64,000 nt of DNA from the NCBI RefSeq assembly GCF_023242475.1, contig NZ_JALJFG010000019.1, positions 37,337 through 101,336 on the forward strand, written 5' to 3'. Shown here piece by piece: positions 18,347 to 27,750 of the stretch; the first letter of the stretch is position 1; the number at the start of each line of letters is the position of its first letter. This DNA is from Pseudomonas sp. MWU15-20650 (GTDB lineage: Bacteria > Pseudomonadota > Gammaproteobacteria > Pseudomonadales > Pseudomonadaceae). The position numbers were made by a program, and so were the translations under genes. Under the pieces are notes generated by a model. That model was not told the origin of the DNA. It did not search any database and worked only from the letters and a program-made list of their open reading frames with translations.

Positions 18347-19098
18347 GTCTGGAAAAAATCTACGGCGTACACGCCGTAGAAGCACTGCTGCGTCACCACC
18401 CCAAGCGCGTCAAGCAGGTGTGGCTGGCCGAAGGCCGCAGCGAACCACGCGTGCAAGCGCTGGTTGAACTGGCCACCCAAAACAAGGTTGCCATCGGCCA
18501 GGCCGAGCGTCGTGAGATGGACGTCTGGGTCGAAGGCGTTCACCAGGGCGTGGTAGCGGACGTAAGCCCGAGCCAGGTCTGGGGCGAAGCCATGCTCGAC
18601 GAGCTGCTCGACCGCACCGAAGGCGCGCCGTTGCTGCTGGTGCTGGACGGCGTGACCGACCCGCACAACCTCGGCGCGTGCCTGCGCTCGGCGGATGCGG
18701 CGGGTGCACTGGCGGTGATCGTGCCTAAAGACAAGTCGGCCACCCTGACGCCCGTTGTGCGTAAAGTGGCCTGTGGCGCGGCGGAAGTGATTCCGTTGGT
18801 GGCCGTGACCAACCTTGCGCGCACCCTGGAGAAACTCCAGCAGCGCGGTCTGTGGGTCGTCGGCACGGCGGGCGAGGCCGAGGTCAGCATCTATGACCAA
18901 GACCTTACCGGCCCGACCATCCTGATCATGGGGGCCGAAGGCAAAGGCATGCGTCGCCTGACCCGTGAGCACTGCGATTATCTGGTGCACCTGCCGATGG
19001 CCGGTAGCGTCAGCAGCCTCAACGTGTCGGTTGCGACGGGTGTGTGCCTGTTTGAAGCCCAGCGTCAGCGTGGCGCCAAGGTCAAGACCAAGAAGTAA
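18343..19098 (+). CDS. rlmB: 23S rRNA (guanosine-2'-O)-methyltransferase RlmB
   Basis: 251 residues. It is a SpoU-family knotted methyltransferase that 2'-O-methylates G2251 in the peptidyl-transferase centre using SAM. An N-terminal L30e-like substrate-binding domain (EKIYGVHAVEALLRHHP) is followed by the three SpoU motifs: DPHNLGACLRSADAAG, GAEGKGMRRLTREHCD and SLNVSVATGVCLFEA. ATGA overlap with rnr shows coupling. Confidence 0.96.
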   Translation: MSLEKIYGVHAVEALLRHHPKRVKQVWLAEGRSEPRVQALVELATQNKVAIGQAERREMDVWVEGVHQGVVADVSPSQVWGEAMLDELLDRTEGAPLLLVLDGVTDPHNLGACLRSADAAGALAVIVPKDKSATLTPVVRKVACGAAEVIPLVAVTNLARTLEKLQQRGLWVVGTAGEAEVSIYDQDLTGPTILIMGAEGKGMRRLTREHCDYLVHLPMAGSVSSLNVSVATGVCLFEAQRQRGAKVKTKK

Positions 19099-19117
19099 TG
19101 AGGTTTGATGCAGTTCA

Positions 19118-19151
19118 AAATGTGGGAGGGGGCTTGCCCCCTCCCACATTT
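19118..19151. repeat. Perfect REP palindrome
   Basis: Two REP arms face each other with only CTTG between them: AAATGTGGGAGGGGG, CTTG, CCCCCTCCCACATTT. The resulting 15-base-pair perfect stem lies between rlmB and rpsF and probably works as a terminator for rlmB. Most other copies in this window have longer spacers. Confidence 0.85.
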
Positions 19152-19344
19152 GTTTTTGTGGCGTATGGGGGATTGTTCAAATAATCACCAATCACCTTGC
19201 GCCCGTTCTCCCCCTTCTCTACAATTGCGCCCCTTGCCTTCCTGGCGGGCACCGATGTGCCTCCCTGCGGCAAGATCCATAAGTGTCATTCACTCCTTGT
19301 CTGACCGTTTTTGAGCGGCAGGCTACAACCCGTAAGGAGCATTC

Positions 19345-19767
19345 ATGCGTCATTACGAAATCATCTTTTTGGTCCACCCGGATCAAAGCGAGCAAGTCGG
19401 CGGCATGGTTGAGCGTTACACCAAGCTGATCGAAGAAGACGGCGGCAAAATCCACCGTCTGGAAGATTGGGGCCGTCGTCAACTGGCCTACGCAATCAAC
19501 AATGTTCACAAGGCTCACTACGTGATGCTGAACGTTGAGTGCACTGGCAAGGCCCTGGCCGAGCTGGAAGACAACTTCCGCTACAACGATGCAGTGATCC
19601 GTAACCTGGTCATCCGTCGCGAAGAAGCCGTTACCGGCCAATCCGAGATGCTCAAGGCTGAAGAAAACCGCAGTGAGCGCCGTGAGCGTCGCGACCGTCC
19701 TGAGCACGAAGGCGCTGATAGCGTTGATAGTGATGACAGCGACAACAGCGATAACGCTGACGAGTAA
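19345..19767 (+). CDS. rpsF: 30S ribosomal protein S6
   Basis: 140 residues. S6 binds S18 and the central domain of 16S rRNA. The N-terminal MRHYEIIFLVHPDQSEQV and RLEDWGRRQLAY are typical; the C-terminus is an acidic serine/aspartate tail, the region that RimK extends with glutamate in gamma-proteobacteria. A strong ribosome site (TAAGGAG) precedes the ATG. It heads the rpsF-rpsR-(DUF2232)-rplI operon. Confidence 0.98.
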   Translation: MRHYEIIFLVHPDQSEQVGGMVERYTKLIEEDGGKIHRLEDWGRRQLAYAINNVHKAHYVMLNVECTGKALAELEDNFRYNDAVIRNLVIRREEAVTGQSEMLKAEENRSERRERRDRPEHEGADSVDSDDSDNSDNADE

Positions 19768-19795
19768 TCCACGGACCTTTTAAGGAGCCTATCAA

Positions 19796-20026
19796 ATGGC
19801 ACGTTTCTTCCGTCGTCGTAAATTCTGCCGCTTCACCGCTGAAGACGTGAAAGAGATCGATTACAAAGATCTCAACACTCTGAAAGCCTACGTATCCGAG
19901 ACCGGCAAAATCGTTCCAAGCCGTATCACCGGTACTAAAGCTCGTTATCAGCGTCAGCTGGCCACCGCTATCAAGCGCGCCCGCTTCCTGGCCCTGCTGG
20001 CCTACACCGACAGCCACGGCCGCTGA
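19796..20026 (+). CDS. rpsR: 30S ribosomal protein S18
   Basis: 76 residues, basic, with the conserved [20 protein letters not shown] start and the ARFLALLAY end. It forms a heterodimer with S6 on the platform of the 30S subunit. AAGGAGCC lies at about 19780. It is 28 bases downstream of rpsF, same operon. Confidence 0.98.
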
Positions 20027-20062
20027 GACCGGGCAGTCGACAAGTAGTAAGGGATTGAATGC

Positions 20063-20956
20063 ATGCGCGCCTTAGCTGAGTTCATCATGCGCGGTCGCGT
20101 GCAGGCCACTCTGGTAGTGGCTGGATGTGCGGCATTGCCGTTGCTTTATTGGTTGGGTGCTGCCGCAGGTTGCCTTGTGCTGCTGCGGCGCGGTTTGAAG
20201 GACGCCCTTGGCGTTCTTGCCCTGGGATTGTTGCCGGCCTTGATCTGGTGGCTGCAATTGGGTGATCCACGGGTACTTCTGGTACTGCTGGGATCATCGA
20301 GCCTTGCGTTGGTTTTACGCGCAAGTGAGTCCTGGGTCCGCACGCTGCTGGTCAGCGTGGCATTGGGGTTGGTGTACTCAGTGATGCTTGGCGCGGCTTT
20401 CCGCCCGCAAATCGAGGCGCTGTCGCAGGAAATCGTCAAGATCCTGCCGATGGCCCTCGGGGATCTCTACCAGCAATTGTCGGTAGATGAGCGAGCGCGG
20501 TTTGCGTCACTGATTGCCCCGGTCCTGACCGGCCTGATTGCGGCATTGTTGCAGGTCGTCAGCGTGCTGAGCCTGATTCTTGGGCGTTATTGGCAGGCGT
20601 TGTTGTACAACCCGGGTGGTTTTGGTCGCGAGTTTCGCAGTATCAGAATCCCCGCGGGGCCGGCGATGTTGCTGCTGGCGTGCATGGTTGTCGGGCCGAA
20701 CTTCGGCCCACAGATGGCCTTGCTGGCGCCGATTTGCAGCGTACCGCTGGTGTTTGCCGGGCTGGCCCTGATTCATGGGCTGGTTGCGCGAAAGCGCCTG
20801 GCCAAGTTCTGGCTGGTGGGGTTGTACGTGACGCTGTTGCTGTTCATGCAGCTGATCTATCCGTTACTCGTGGTTTTGGCCATTGTCGACGGCCTGATTG
20901 ATTTTCGCGGTCGTCTGGCGTCGAAAGACGCCGACAACGCGAACGGTGAAGGTTAA
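20063..20956 (+). CDS. DUF2232-type multi-pass membrane protein
   Basis: 297 residues with about eight hydrophobic spans, including LVVAGCAALPLLYWLGAAAG near the start and LYVTLLLFMQLIYPLLVVLA near the end. Pseudomonads keep a protein of this type between rpsR and rplI; function is not established. The overall pattern resembles YybS-like transporter components. No catalytic motif is visible. It lies 18 bases before rplI, so it is co-transcribed with ribosomal protein genes. Confidence 0.8.
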   Translation: MRALAEFIMRGRVQATLVVAGCAALPLLYWLGAAAGCLVLLRRGLKDALGVLALGLLPALIWWLQLGDPRVLLVLLGSSSLALVLRASESWVRTLLVSVALGLVYSVMLGAAFRPQIEALSQEIVKILPMALGDLYQQLSVDERARFASLIAPVLTGLIAALLQVVSVLSLILGRYWQALLYNPGGFGREFRSIRIPAGPAMLLLACMVVGPNFGPQMALLAPICSVPLVFAGLALIHGLVARKRLAKFWLVGLYVTLLLFMQLIYPLLVVLAIVDGLIDFRGRLASKDADNANGEG

Positions 20957-20974
20957 AAGTTAGAGGATTTTCAC

Positions 20975-21421
20975 ATGCAACTGATCCTTCTGGAAAAAGT
21001 CGCCAACCTGGGCAACCTGGGCGACAAAGTGAACGTTAAGGCCGGCTACGGTCGTAACTACCTGCTGCCATACGGCAAAGCCACCGCTGCAACCGCTGCC
21101 AACCTGGCTGCGTTTGAAGAGCGTCGTGCTGAGCTGGAAAAAGCAGCAGCAGACAAAAAAGCTTCGGCCGAAACTCGCGCTGCCCAACTGGCTGAGCTGG
21201 AAGTGACTATCACTGCCACCGCTGGTGACGAAGGCAAGCTGTTCGGTTCGATCGGCACCCACGACATCGCTGATGCACTGACCGCCTCCGGCGTTGAAGT
21301 GCAGAAGAGCGAAGTTCGTCTGCCGAACGGCACCATCCGCAACGTAGGCGAATTCGACGTAGCCGTGCACCTGCACGCCGAAGTTGAAGCCACCGTACGC
21401 GTTGTCGTGGTAGCAGCTTAA
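20975..21421 (+). CDS. rplI: 50S ribosomal protein L9
   Basis: 148 residues. The N-terminal RNA-binding domain (MQLILLEKVANLGNLGDKV, GYGRNYLLPYGKA) is joined by a long lysine/alanine helix to the C-terminal domain, the classic dumbbell shape. L9 binds near the base of the L1 stalk and limits frameshifting. AGAGGA precedes the ATG. It is last in the rpsF operon, before a terminator. Confidence 0.98.
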   Translation: MQLILLEKVANLGNLGDKVNVKAGYGRNYLLPYGKATAATAANLAAFEERRAELEKAAADKKASAETRAAQLAELEVTITATAGDEGKLFGSIGTHDIADALTASGVEVQKSEVRLPNGTIRNVGEFDVAVHLHAEVEATVRVVVVAA

Positions 21422-21467
21422 GCCGCACCTAACTGACTGGCACCTCGCGTGCCAGGCGGTTAACATC

Positions 21468-21503
21468 GGGCACGATCCTGTTTACAGGTCGTGCCTTTTG
21501 TTT
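21468..21503 (+). terminator. Terminator after rplI
   Basis: GGCACGA-T-CCTG pairs with CAGG-TCGTGCC around a TTTA loop with one bulged base, followed by TTTTGTTTTT. It separates the ribosomal operon from dnaB. Confidence 0.8.
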
Positions 21504-21531
21504 TTCTACACACCCCAAATTCCAAGTGGCC

Positions 21532-22929
21532 ATGAACGATATTTCAGCTCCTGAGCAATACGATCTGCAAACCGCTGCCCTGAAGGTGCCGCCGCATTCC
21601 ATCGAGGCCGAACAAGCCGTGCTCGGTGGTTTGATGCTGGATAACAACGCCTGGGAACGCGTGCTGGATCAAGTCTCGGACGGTGACTTCTATCGCCATG
21701 ACCACCGCCTGATCTTCCGTGCCATCGCCAAGCTGGCCGACCAGAACTCACCGATCGACGTGGTGACCCTGGCCGAGCAACTGGACAAGGAAGGCCAGAC
21801 GTCCCAGGTTGGTGGTCTGGGCTACCTCGGTGAGTTGGCGAAAAACACGCCGTCCGTCGCCAACATCAAGGCGTACGCCCAGATCGTTCGCGAGCGGGCC
21901 ACCCTGCGCCAGTTGATCGGCATCAGCACTGAAATTGCCGACAGCGCCTTCAACCCCGAAGGTCGCACCGCCGCTGAGATCCTCGACGAAGCCGAGCGCC
22001 AGATCTTCCAGATCGCCGAAGCGCGGCCAAAGACGGGCGGCCCGGTCAGCGTCAACGACCTGCTGACCAAGGCCATTGACCGCATCGACACCTTGTTCAA
22101 CACCGATGCCGCGATTACCGGTATTTCCACCGGCTACACCGACCTCGACGAAAAGACCAGTGGCTTGCAGCCGTCCGACTTGATCATCGTCGCCGGCCGT
22201 CCATCCATGGGTAAGACCACCTTTGCGATGAACCTGGTGGAAAATGCCGTATTACGCAGTGACAAGGCCGTGCTGGTGTACTCCCTCGAGATGCCAGGCG
22301 AATCGCTGATCATGCGTATGCTCTCGTCGCTGGGGCGTATCGACCAGACCAAAGTGCGTTCCGGCCAACTGGAAGACGATGACTGGCCGCGCCTGACATC
22401 GGCGGTCAACCTGCTCAACGACCGCAAGCTGTTCATTGATGACACCGCCGGTATCAGCCCGTCTGAAATGCGGGCACGTACGCGCCGCCTGGTGCGTGAG
22501 CACGGCGACATCGCGCTGATCATGATCGACTACCTGCAGTTGATGCAGATTCCAGGTTCCAGCGGCGACAACCGGACCAACGAGATTTCCGAAATCTCCC
22601 GGTCCCTGAAAGCCCTGGCCAAGGAATTCAACTGCCCGGTGGTGGCGCTGTCCCAGCTCAACCGTTCCCTGGAACAACGTCCCAACAAGCGCCCGGTAAA
22701 CTCCGACTTGCGGGAATCCGGAGCGATCGAGCAGGATGCCGACGTGATCATGTTCGTGTACCGCGACGAGGTGTATCACCCCGAAACGGAACACAAGGGC
22801 ATTGCCGAGATCATCATCGGCAAGCAGCGGAACGGCCCGATCGGCTTTATCCGCCTGGCGTTCATCGGCAAGTACACGCGTTTCGAGAACCTGGCACCGG
22901 GCAGCTACAACTTCGACGACGACGAATAA
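21532..22929 (+). CDS. dnaB: Replicative DNA helicase DnaB
   Basis: 465 residues from the ATG; a GTG two codons upstream is a possible alternative. The hexameric 5'-3' helicase unwinds DNA at the replication fork and recruits DnaG. The N-terminal domain (about 20-120) is followed by the RecA-like core with Walker A GRPSMGKTTF, Walker B MIDYLQLMQ, and SQLNRSLEQRPNKRP near the DNA-binding loop. Full length. The ribosome site is weak. Confidence 0.97.
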   Translation: MNDISAPEQYDLQTAALKVPPHSIEAEQAVLGGLMLDNNAWERVLDQVSDGDFYRHDHRLIFRAIAKLADQNSPIDVVTLAEQLDKEGQTSQVGGLGYLGELAKNTPSVANIKAYAQIVRERATLRQLIGISTEIADSAFNPEGRTAAEILDEAERQIFQIAEARPKTGGPVSVNDLLTKAIDRIDTLFNTDAAITGISTGYTDLDEKTSGLQPSDLIIVAGRPSMGKTTFAMNLVENAVLRSDKAVLVYSLEMPGESLIMRMLSSLGRIDQTKVRSGQLEDDDWPRLTSAVNLLNDRKLFIDDTAGISPSEMRARTRRLVREHGDIALIMIDYLQLMQIPGSSGDNRTNEISEISRSLKALAKEFNCPVVALSQLNRSLEQRPNKRPVNSDLRESGAIEQDADVIMFVYRDEVYHPETEHKGIAEIIIGKQRNGPIGFIRLAFIGKYTRFENLAPGSYNFDDDE

Positions 22930-22941
22930 CCCTTCTGTTCT

Positions 22942-22964
22942 ATTCCGACCATTACCGTCGGAAT
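22942..22964 (+). other. Hairpin between dnaB and ygiQ
   Basis: ATTCCGAC-CATTACC-GTCGGAAT forms a perfect eight-pair stem just after dnaB. The tract after it (TGGTCAAAATTT) is only partly T-rich, so it may be a weak terminator or an mRNA 3' stabiliser. Confidence 0.4.
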
Positions 22965-23025
22965 TGGTCAAAATTTGTGCTATATTCCGCGCCCGCGATT
23001 TTTCATCTCAACACCGGTCACCGTC

Positions 23026-25329
<2,304 letters not shown>

Positions 25330-25348
25330 TCGCCGCCTGAATATGCAA

Positions 25349-25375
25349 GACGCCAGCCTCGTGCTGGCGTTTTGC
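25349..25375 (+). terminator. Terminator after ygiQ
   Basis: ACGCCAGC / GCTGGCGT with loop CTCGT, followed by TTTGCTTT, 20 bases after the stop codon. Confidence 0.8.
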
Positions 25376-25422
25376 TTTCTGGTCGGTGGCGGGGCTGTTT
25401 GGTAAGGTGGCGCCCATTAGAG

Positions 25423-25496
25423 TGCTATCGGGAGCAAGCCCCCTCCCACATTTGAATGAGTCAGCGTGTGGGAGGGGGCTTGCTCCCGATAGCGTC
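25423..25496. repeat. REPIN (inverted REP pair)
   Basis: GCTATCGGGAGCAAGCCCCC and its inverted partner flank about 20 bases, making a 74-base cruciform-capable element. It lies immediately before the toxin/immunity-like locus. Confidence 0.85.
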
Positions 25497-25531
25497 AGTC
25501 CAGTTTCCACCCCTTCAAGGAAGAACACCCC

Positions 25532-26449
25532 ATGGGCAACCCCCTGGCAGGCATCGGCATGGACTCCAACCGCTCCCAGTTCATGGCGCGCCAGCGTATT
25601 GAAAGCCAGATCAACCTGCCGCGGCTGTTTGCGGCCATCGACGCTGACCCCGGCATTGTCGGCGCGGGTGTCGTGTACATCGACGCCGACTTCAATGTCG
25701 TGACGCTGCGCGAATTCAAGCCCATCTGCAGCATCAAGCCCAAGCGCATCATTTTGCGTGAGGCGCAAAAGTACATAGCCCCCGCGCAGTTTGCCGATCA
25801 GGTGACCAACAATCCGCGTGAGTCTCGGCTCGTGGGGGAGGCCGTCAATACGACGTTGTCTTGTGCCGGCGCAATTCTGGGTTGGATTGTGGTGTTCAGC
25901 GGCACTGTCGCCGTACCGTTCACGGGTGGTGCGAGCCTGGTGGTGGCGGGCCTGGGCGCCACCGCTGCGGCGGCCAGTACCGCGCAGTGCGTGGTGGGAG
26001 GCATGAGAACGTTCAACGAACTCAATGACCCGACCGCCAACGACGATATGGACAACGAGGAATGGTATCGCTATGCGATGCCGGTATTGGACGCGGCCTC
26101 GCTGTTGGGCGCCGGCGCCTCTACCCTGACGACTGTTCGACTGTTGCAGGCTCGAAAAGCAACGACAGGTAGAAGCTGGTACGAGCTGTCCAAGGGCTTG
26201 ACCCGCCAGCAACGTAAGGCGCTCACCAAAGAGTTGCTAAGCCTGAAAGACCCACGCCTGAGCAATAAGCTGCTGAAGTTGCGCCAGCGCTCCGGTGAGT
26301 TGGTGAAGCGCTATTCGGCGACCGAGATCAATCACGCGACTATTACGCAGATCAGGGACTCCCTCGGTGCCGCCATTGGTTTCACCGGCAGTGCTCTGTC
26401 CGGCAACATTCGAACCATCGCAGTGGGGTTGTACGAGGAGCTTGAGTGA
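25532..26449 (+). CDS. Unrecognised protein, candidate toxin/effector with hydrophobic hairpin
   Basis: 305 residues; start ATG follows AAGGAAG. I do not recognise a named family. Residues 1-103 are soluble and mixed. Residues 104-157 are strongly hydrophobic and small-residue rich (AGAILGWIVVFSGTVAVPF; GGASLVVAGLGATAAAAST), consistent with an inserting hairpin. Residues 185-205 are a further hydrophobic segment, and 222-305 are a charged helical tail ending in GLYEELE. No signal peptide, PAAR, VgrG or Rhs part is present. The stop overlaps the next start (TGATG). A second copy of the tail alone occurs at 26862-27125. The layout suggests, as inference only, a membrane-active toxin whose immunity protein is encoded next. 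Confidence 0.6.
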   Translation: MGNPLAGIGMDSNRSQFMARQRIESQINLPRLFAAIDADPGIVGAGVVYIDADFNVVTLREFKPICSIKPKRIILREAQKYIAPAQFADQVTNNPRESRLVGEAVNTTLSCAGAILGWIVVFSGTVAVPFTGGASLVVAGLGATAAAASTAQCVVGGMRTFNELNDPTANDDMDNEEWYRYAMPVLDAASLLGAGASTLTTVRLLQARKATTGRSWYELSKGLTRQQRKALTKELLSLKDPRLSNKLLKLRQRSGELVKRYSATEINHATITQIRDSLGAAIGFTGSALSGNIRTIAVGLYEELE

Positions 26450-26892
26450 TGGTGCGCCAAGTCTCGTTAAAAGCTTTTTTGGCTGAGTATTTCCCTGCGT
26501 TTATTTGCGCATTTTTCCTTGCCTGCTTTTCCCTTTCTGCTGCCATTTCATTGGTTTCAAGTACCTTTTTCCGCGGTGAACCAGAGCGAGCGCGTTACTC
26601 CTTTGTGGCGGCGGTTGTCTTGGGGCTGCTCTTGGCGGTCAGCCACTTCGTCATGATCCGGGGGAGAGCCTGGGGCGTTTGGGCCATCGTCGCCTTCTAC
26701 GCGGTGTGTTTTTTGATCGTATTACCAACCTATGGCTATCGGCCCCATATGGCTGCCTATGTCATTGGGTTGCTGTTTCCAATGCTGGGACTGCTGTTGC
26801 TCAACAGTAAGCGTCATCGGGAAATGCGCCGTCAGCTACGGGAAATCCGTCACCTGCGTGAAGCCATGAGCGCCAGGAGCGGGAAAAGCTGA
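26449..26892 (+). CDS. Four-helix membrane protein, candidate immunity protein 1
   Basis: 147 residues; ATG shares one base with the upstream stop. Four hydrophobic spans can be counted: around residues 13-37, 48-66, 74-92 and 101-118, followed by a basic tail (NSKRHREMRRQLREIRHLREA). It is visibly richer in A/T than its neighbours. It is paralogous to the protein at 27125: both show SLKxFL near the start, RG-x-AW-x-VW in the middle, LPT, and LGLLL-x-NSK before the basic tail. A small four-span protein coupled behind a hydrophobic-hairpin protein recalls immunity proteins of pore-forming bacteriocins. The last codons overlap the displaced toxin-tail fragment and may be altered by that junction. 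Confidence 0.6.
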   Translation: MVRQVSLKAFLAEYFPAFICAFFLACFSLSAAISLVSSTFFRGEPERARYSFVAAVVLGLLLAVSHFVMIRGRAWGVWAIVAFYAVCFLIVLPTYGYRPHMAAYVIGLLFPMLGLLLLNSKRHREMRRQLREIRHLREAMSARSGKS

Positions 26893-27125
26893 CAAAAGAG
26901 CTGCTGAAAATCGCCGACCCACAGATGTCGACCAAGATGCGCAAGCTGCTGCAGTTGCGCGGCGATTTGCCCAAGCGCTTTACCCACACTCAGCTCAAGC
27001 ACGCCACCGTCGTCCAGCTCGGCGACGCTTTCAGTGCAGGGCTGAGCGTCTGGAGGCTGGTGCGCTCGGACAACCCCAAACAGCTCAAAACCTTGGCGAT
27101 AGGGTTGTACGAGGAGCTTGAATAA
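26862..27125 (+). pseudogene. Orphan C-terminal tail of a second toxin-like gene
   Basis: The frame is open from 26862 (a stop sits at 26859-26861) to TAA at 27123-27125, giving 87 codons with no good start. It aligns end to end with residues 224-305 of the upstream protein: both have LTKELL, a DP-x-x-S-x-K repeat, a KR-x-x-x-T-x-x-x-HAT core and identical GLYEELE ends. Its first 31 bases overlap the 3' end of immunity candidate 1. The next gene starts on its stop codon (TAATG), exactly as immunity candidate 1 starts on the full-length gene's stop. This is a displaced toxin-tail/immunity cassette or a decayed duplicate; an internal ATG at 26925 could yield 66 residues. Confidence 0.7.
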
Positions 27126-27562
27126 TGAATGGCGTCCCGTCATTGAAACCCTTTTTGCTGAAACATTTTCCCTCGTTCATCGGCGTGATTCTCGCCGGTT
27201 GCCTGGGTGGCTCCGGCGCAATTTCCCTGGCGGCCGCCACCTATTTTGCCGACGTGCCCATGGCCACCAATGCCACCGTCTCGTGGTTCGTGGTGATCTT
27301 CGCGGCCTTGTTCGTGGTCAACAGCAACTTCCTGGTCGTGCGCGGGCACGCCTGGGCGGTGTGGGGCATGGTCGGCTTTTTTGTGGTGTGCTTGCTGGTG
27401 GTGCTTCCGACGCTGCAGTTTCACCCTCACTGGTTTATCTACAGTGAAAGCCTGTTCTGGCCATTGCTCGGGTTGTTGCTGATCAACAGCAAGGGCTATC
27501 GGACGATGGTCAGGAAATTGGTTGAGGTACGGCGCCTGCGCAACGCGTCCAAGGCTGCTTGA
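27125..27562 (+). CDS. Four-helix membrane protein, candidate immunity protein 2
   Basis: 145 residues; ATG overlaps the stop of the orphan tail. Four hydrophobic spans (FIGVILAGCLGGSGAISLAA; WFVVIFAALFVVNSNFLVV; AWAVWGMVGFFVVCLLVVL; LFWPLLGLLLIN) and a basic end. It is a clear but diverged paralogue of the protein at 26449, with the strongest match in the third span and the LLLINSK turn. Divergence of the immunity-like partner alongside divergence of the tail fits paired specificity. No function can be proven from sequence. Confidence 0.6.
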   Translation: MNGVPSLKPFLLKHFPSFIGVILAGCLGGSGAISLAAATYFADVPMATNATVSWFVVIFAALFVVNSNFLVVRGHAWAVWGMVGFFVVCLLVVLPTLQFHPHWFIYSESLFWPLLGLLLINSKGYRTMVRKLVEVRRLRNASKAA

Positions 27563-27750
27563 CTGGGTAGATTCACCACCCCAACCGCGCGCACACGCCA
27601 CAAAGATGTGCAGCGTATGCACCATCGCACTGACGACGGCGCTGTTTTGGTGCTGTACTGCACCGGGTCTTACGATAAAGCGCAATGACGGCAGCTCTGG
27701 CATAAGTCTTGCGCGCTTTGTGTCTATGCCCTGGCTCGCAGGAGGCCGCC

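Noticed and set aside
25386..25531. Upstream coding extension before the toxin-like gene
   Set aside because: It is read through the REPIN and lies in a different frame from the gene at 25532.
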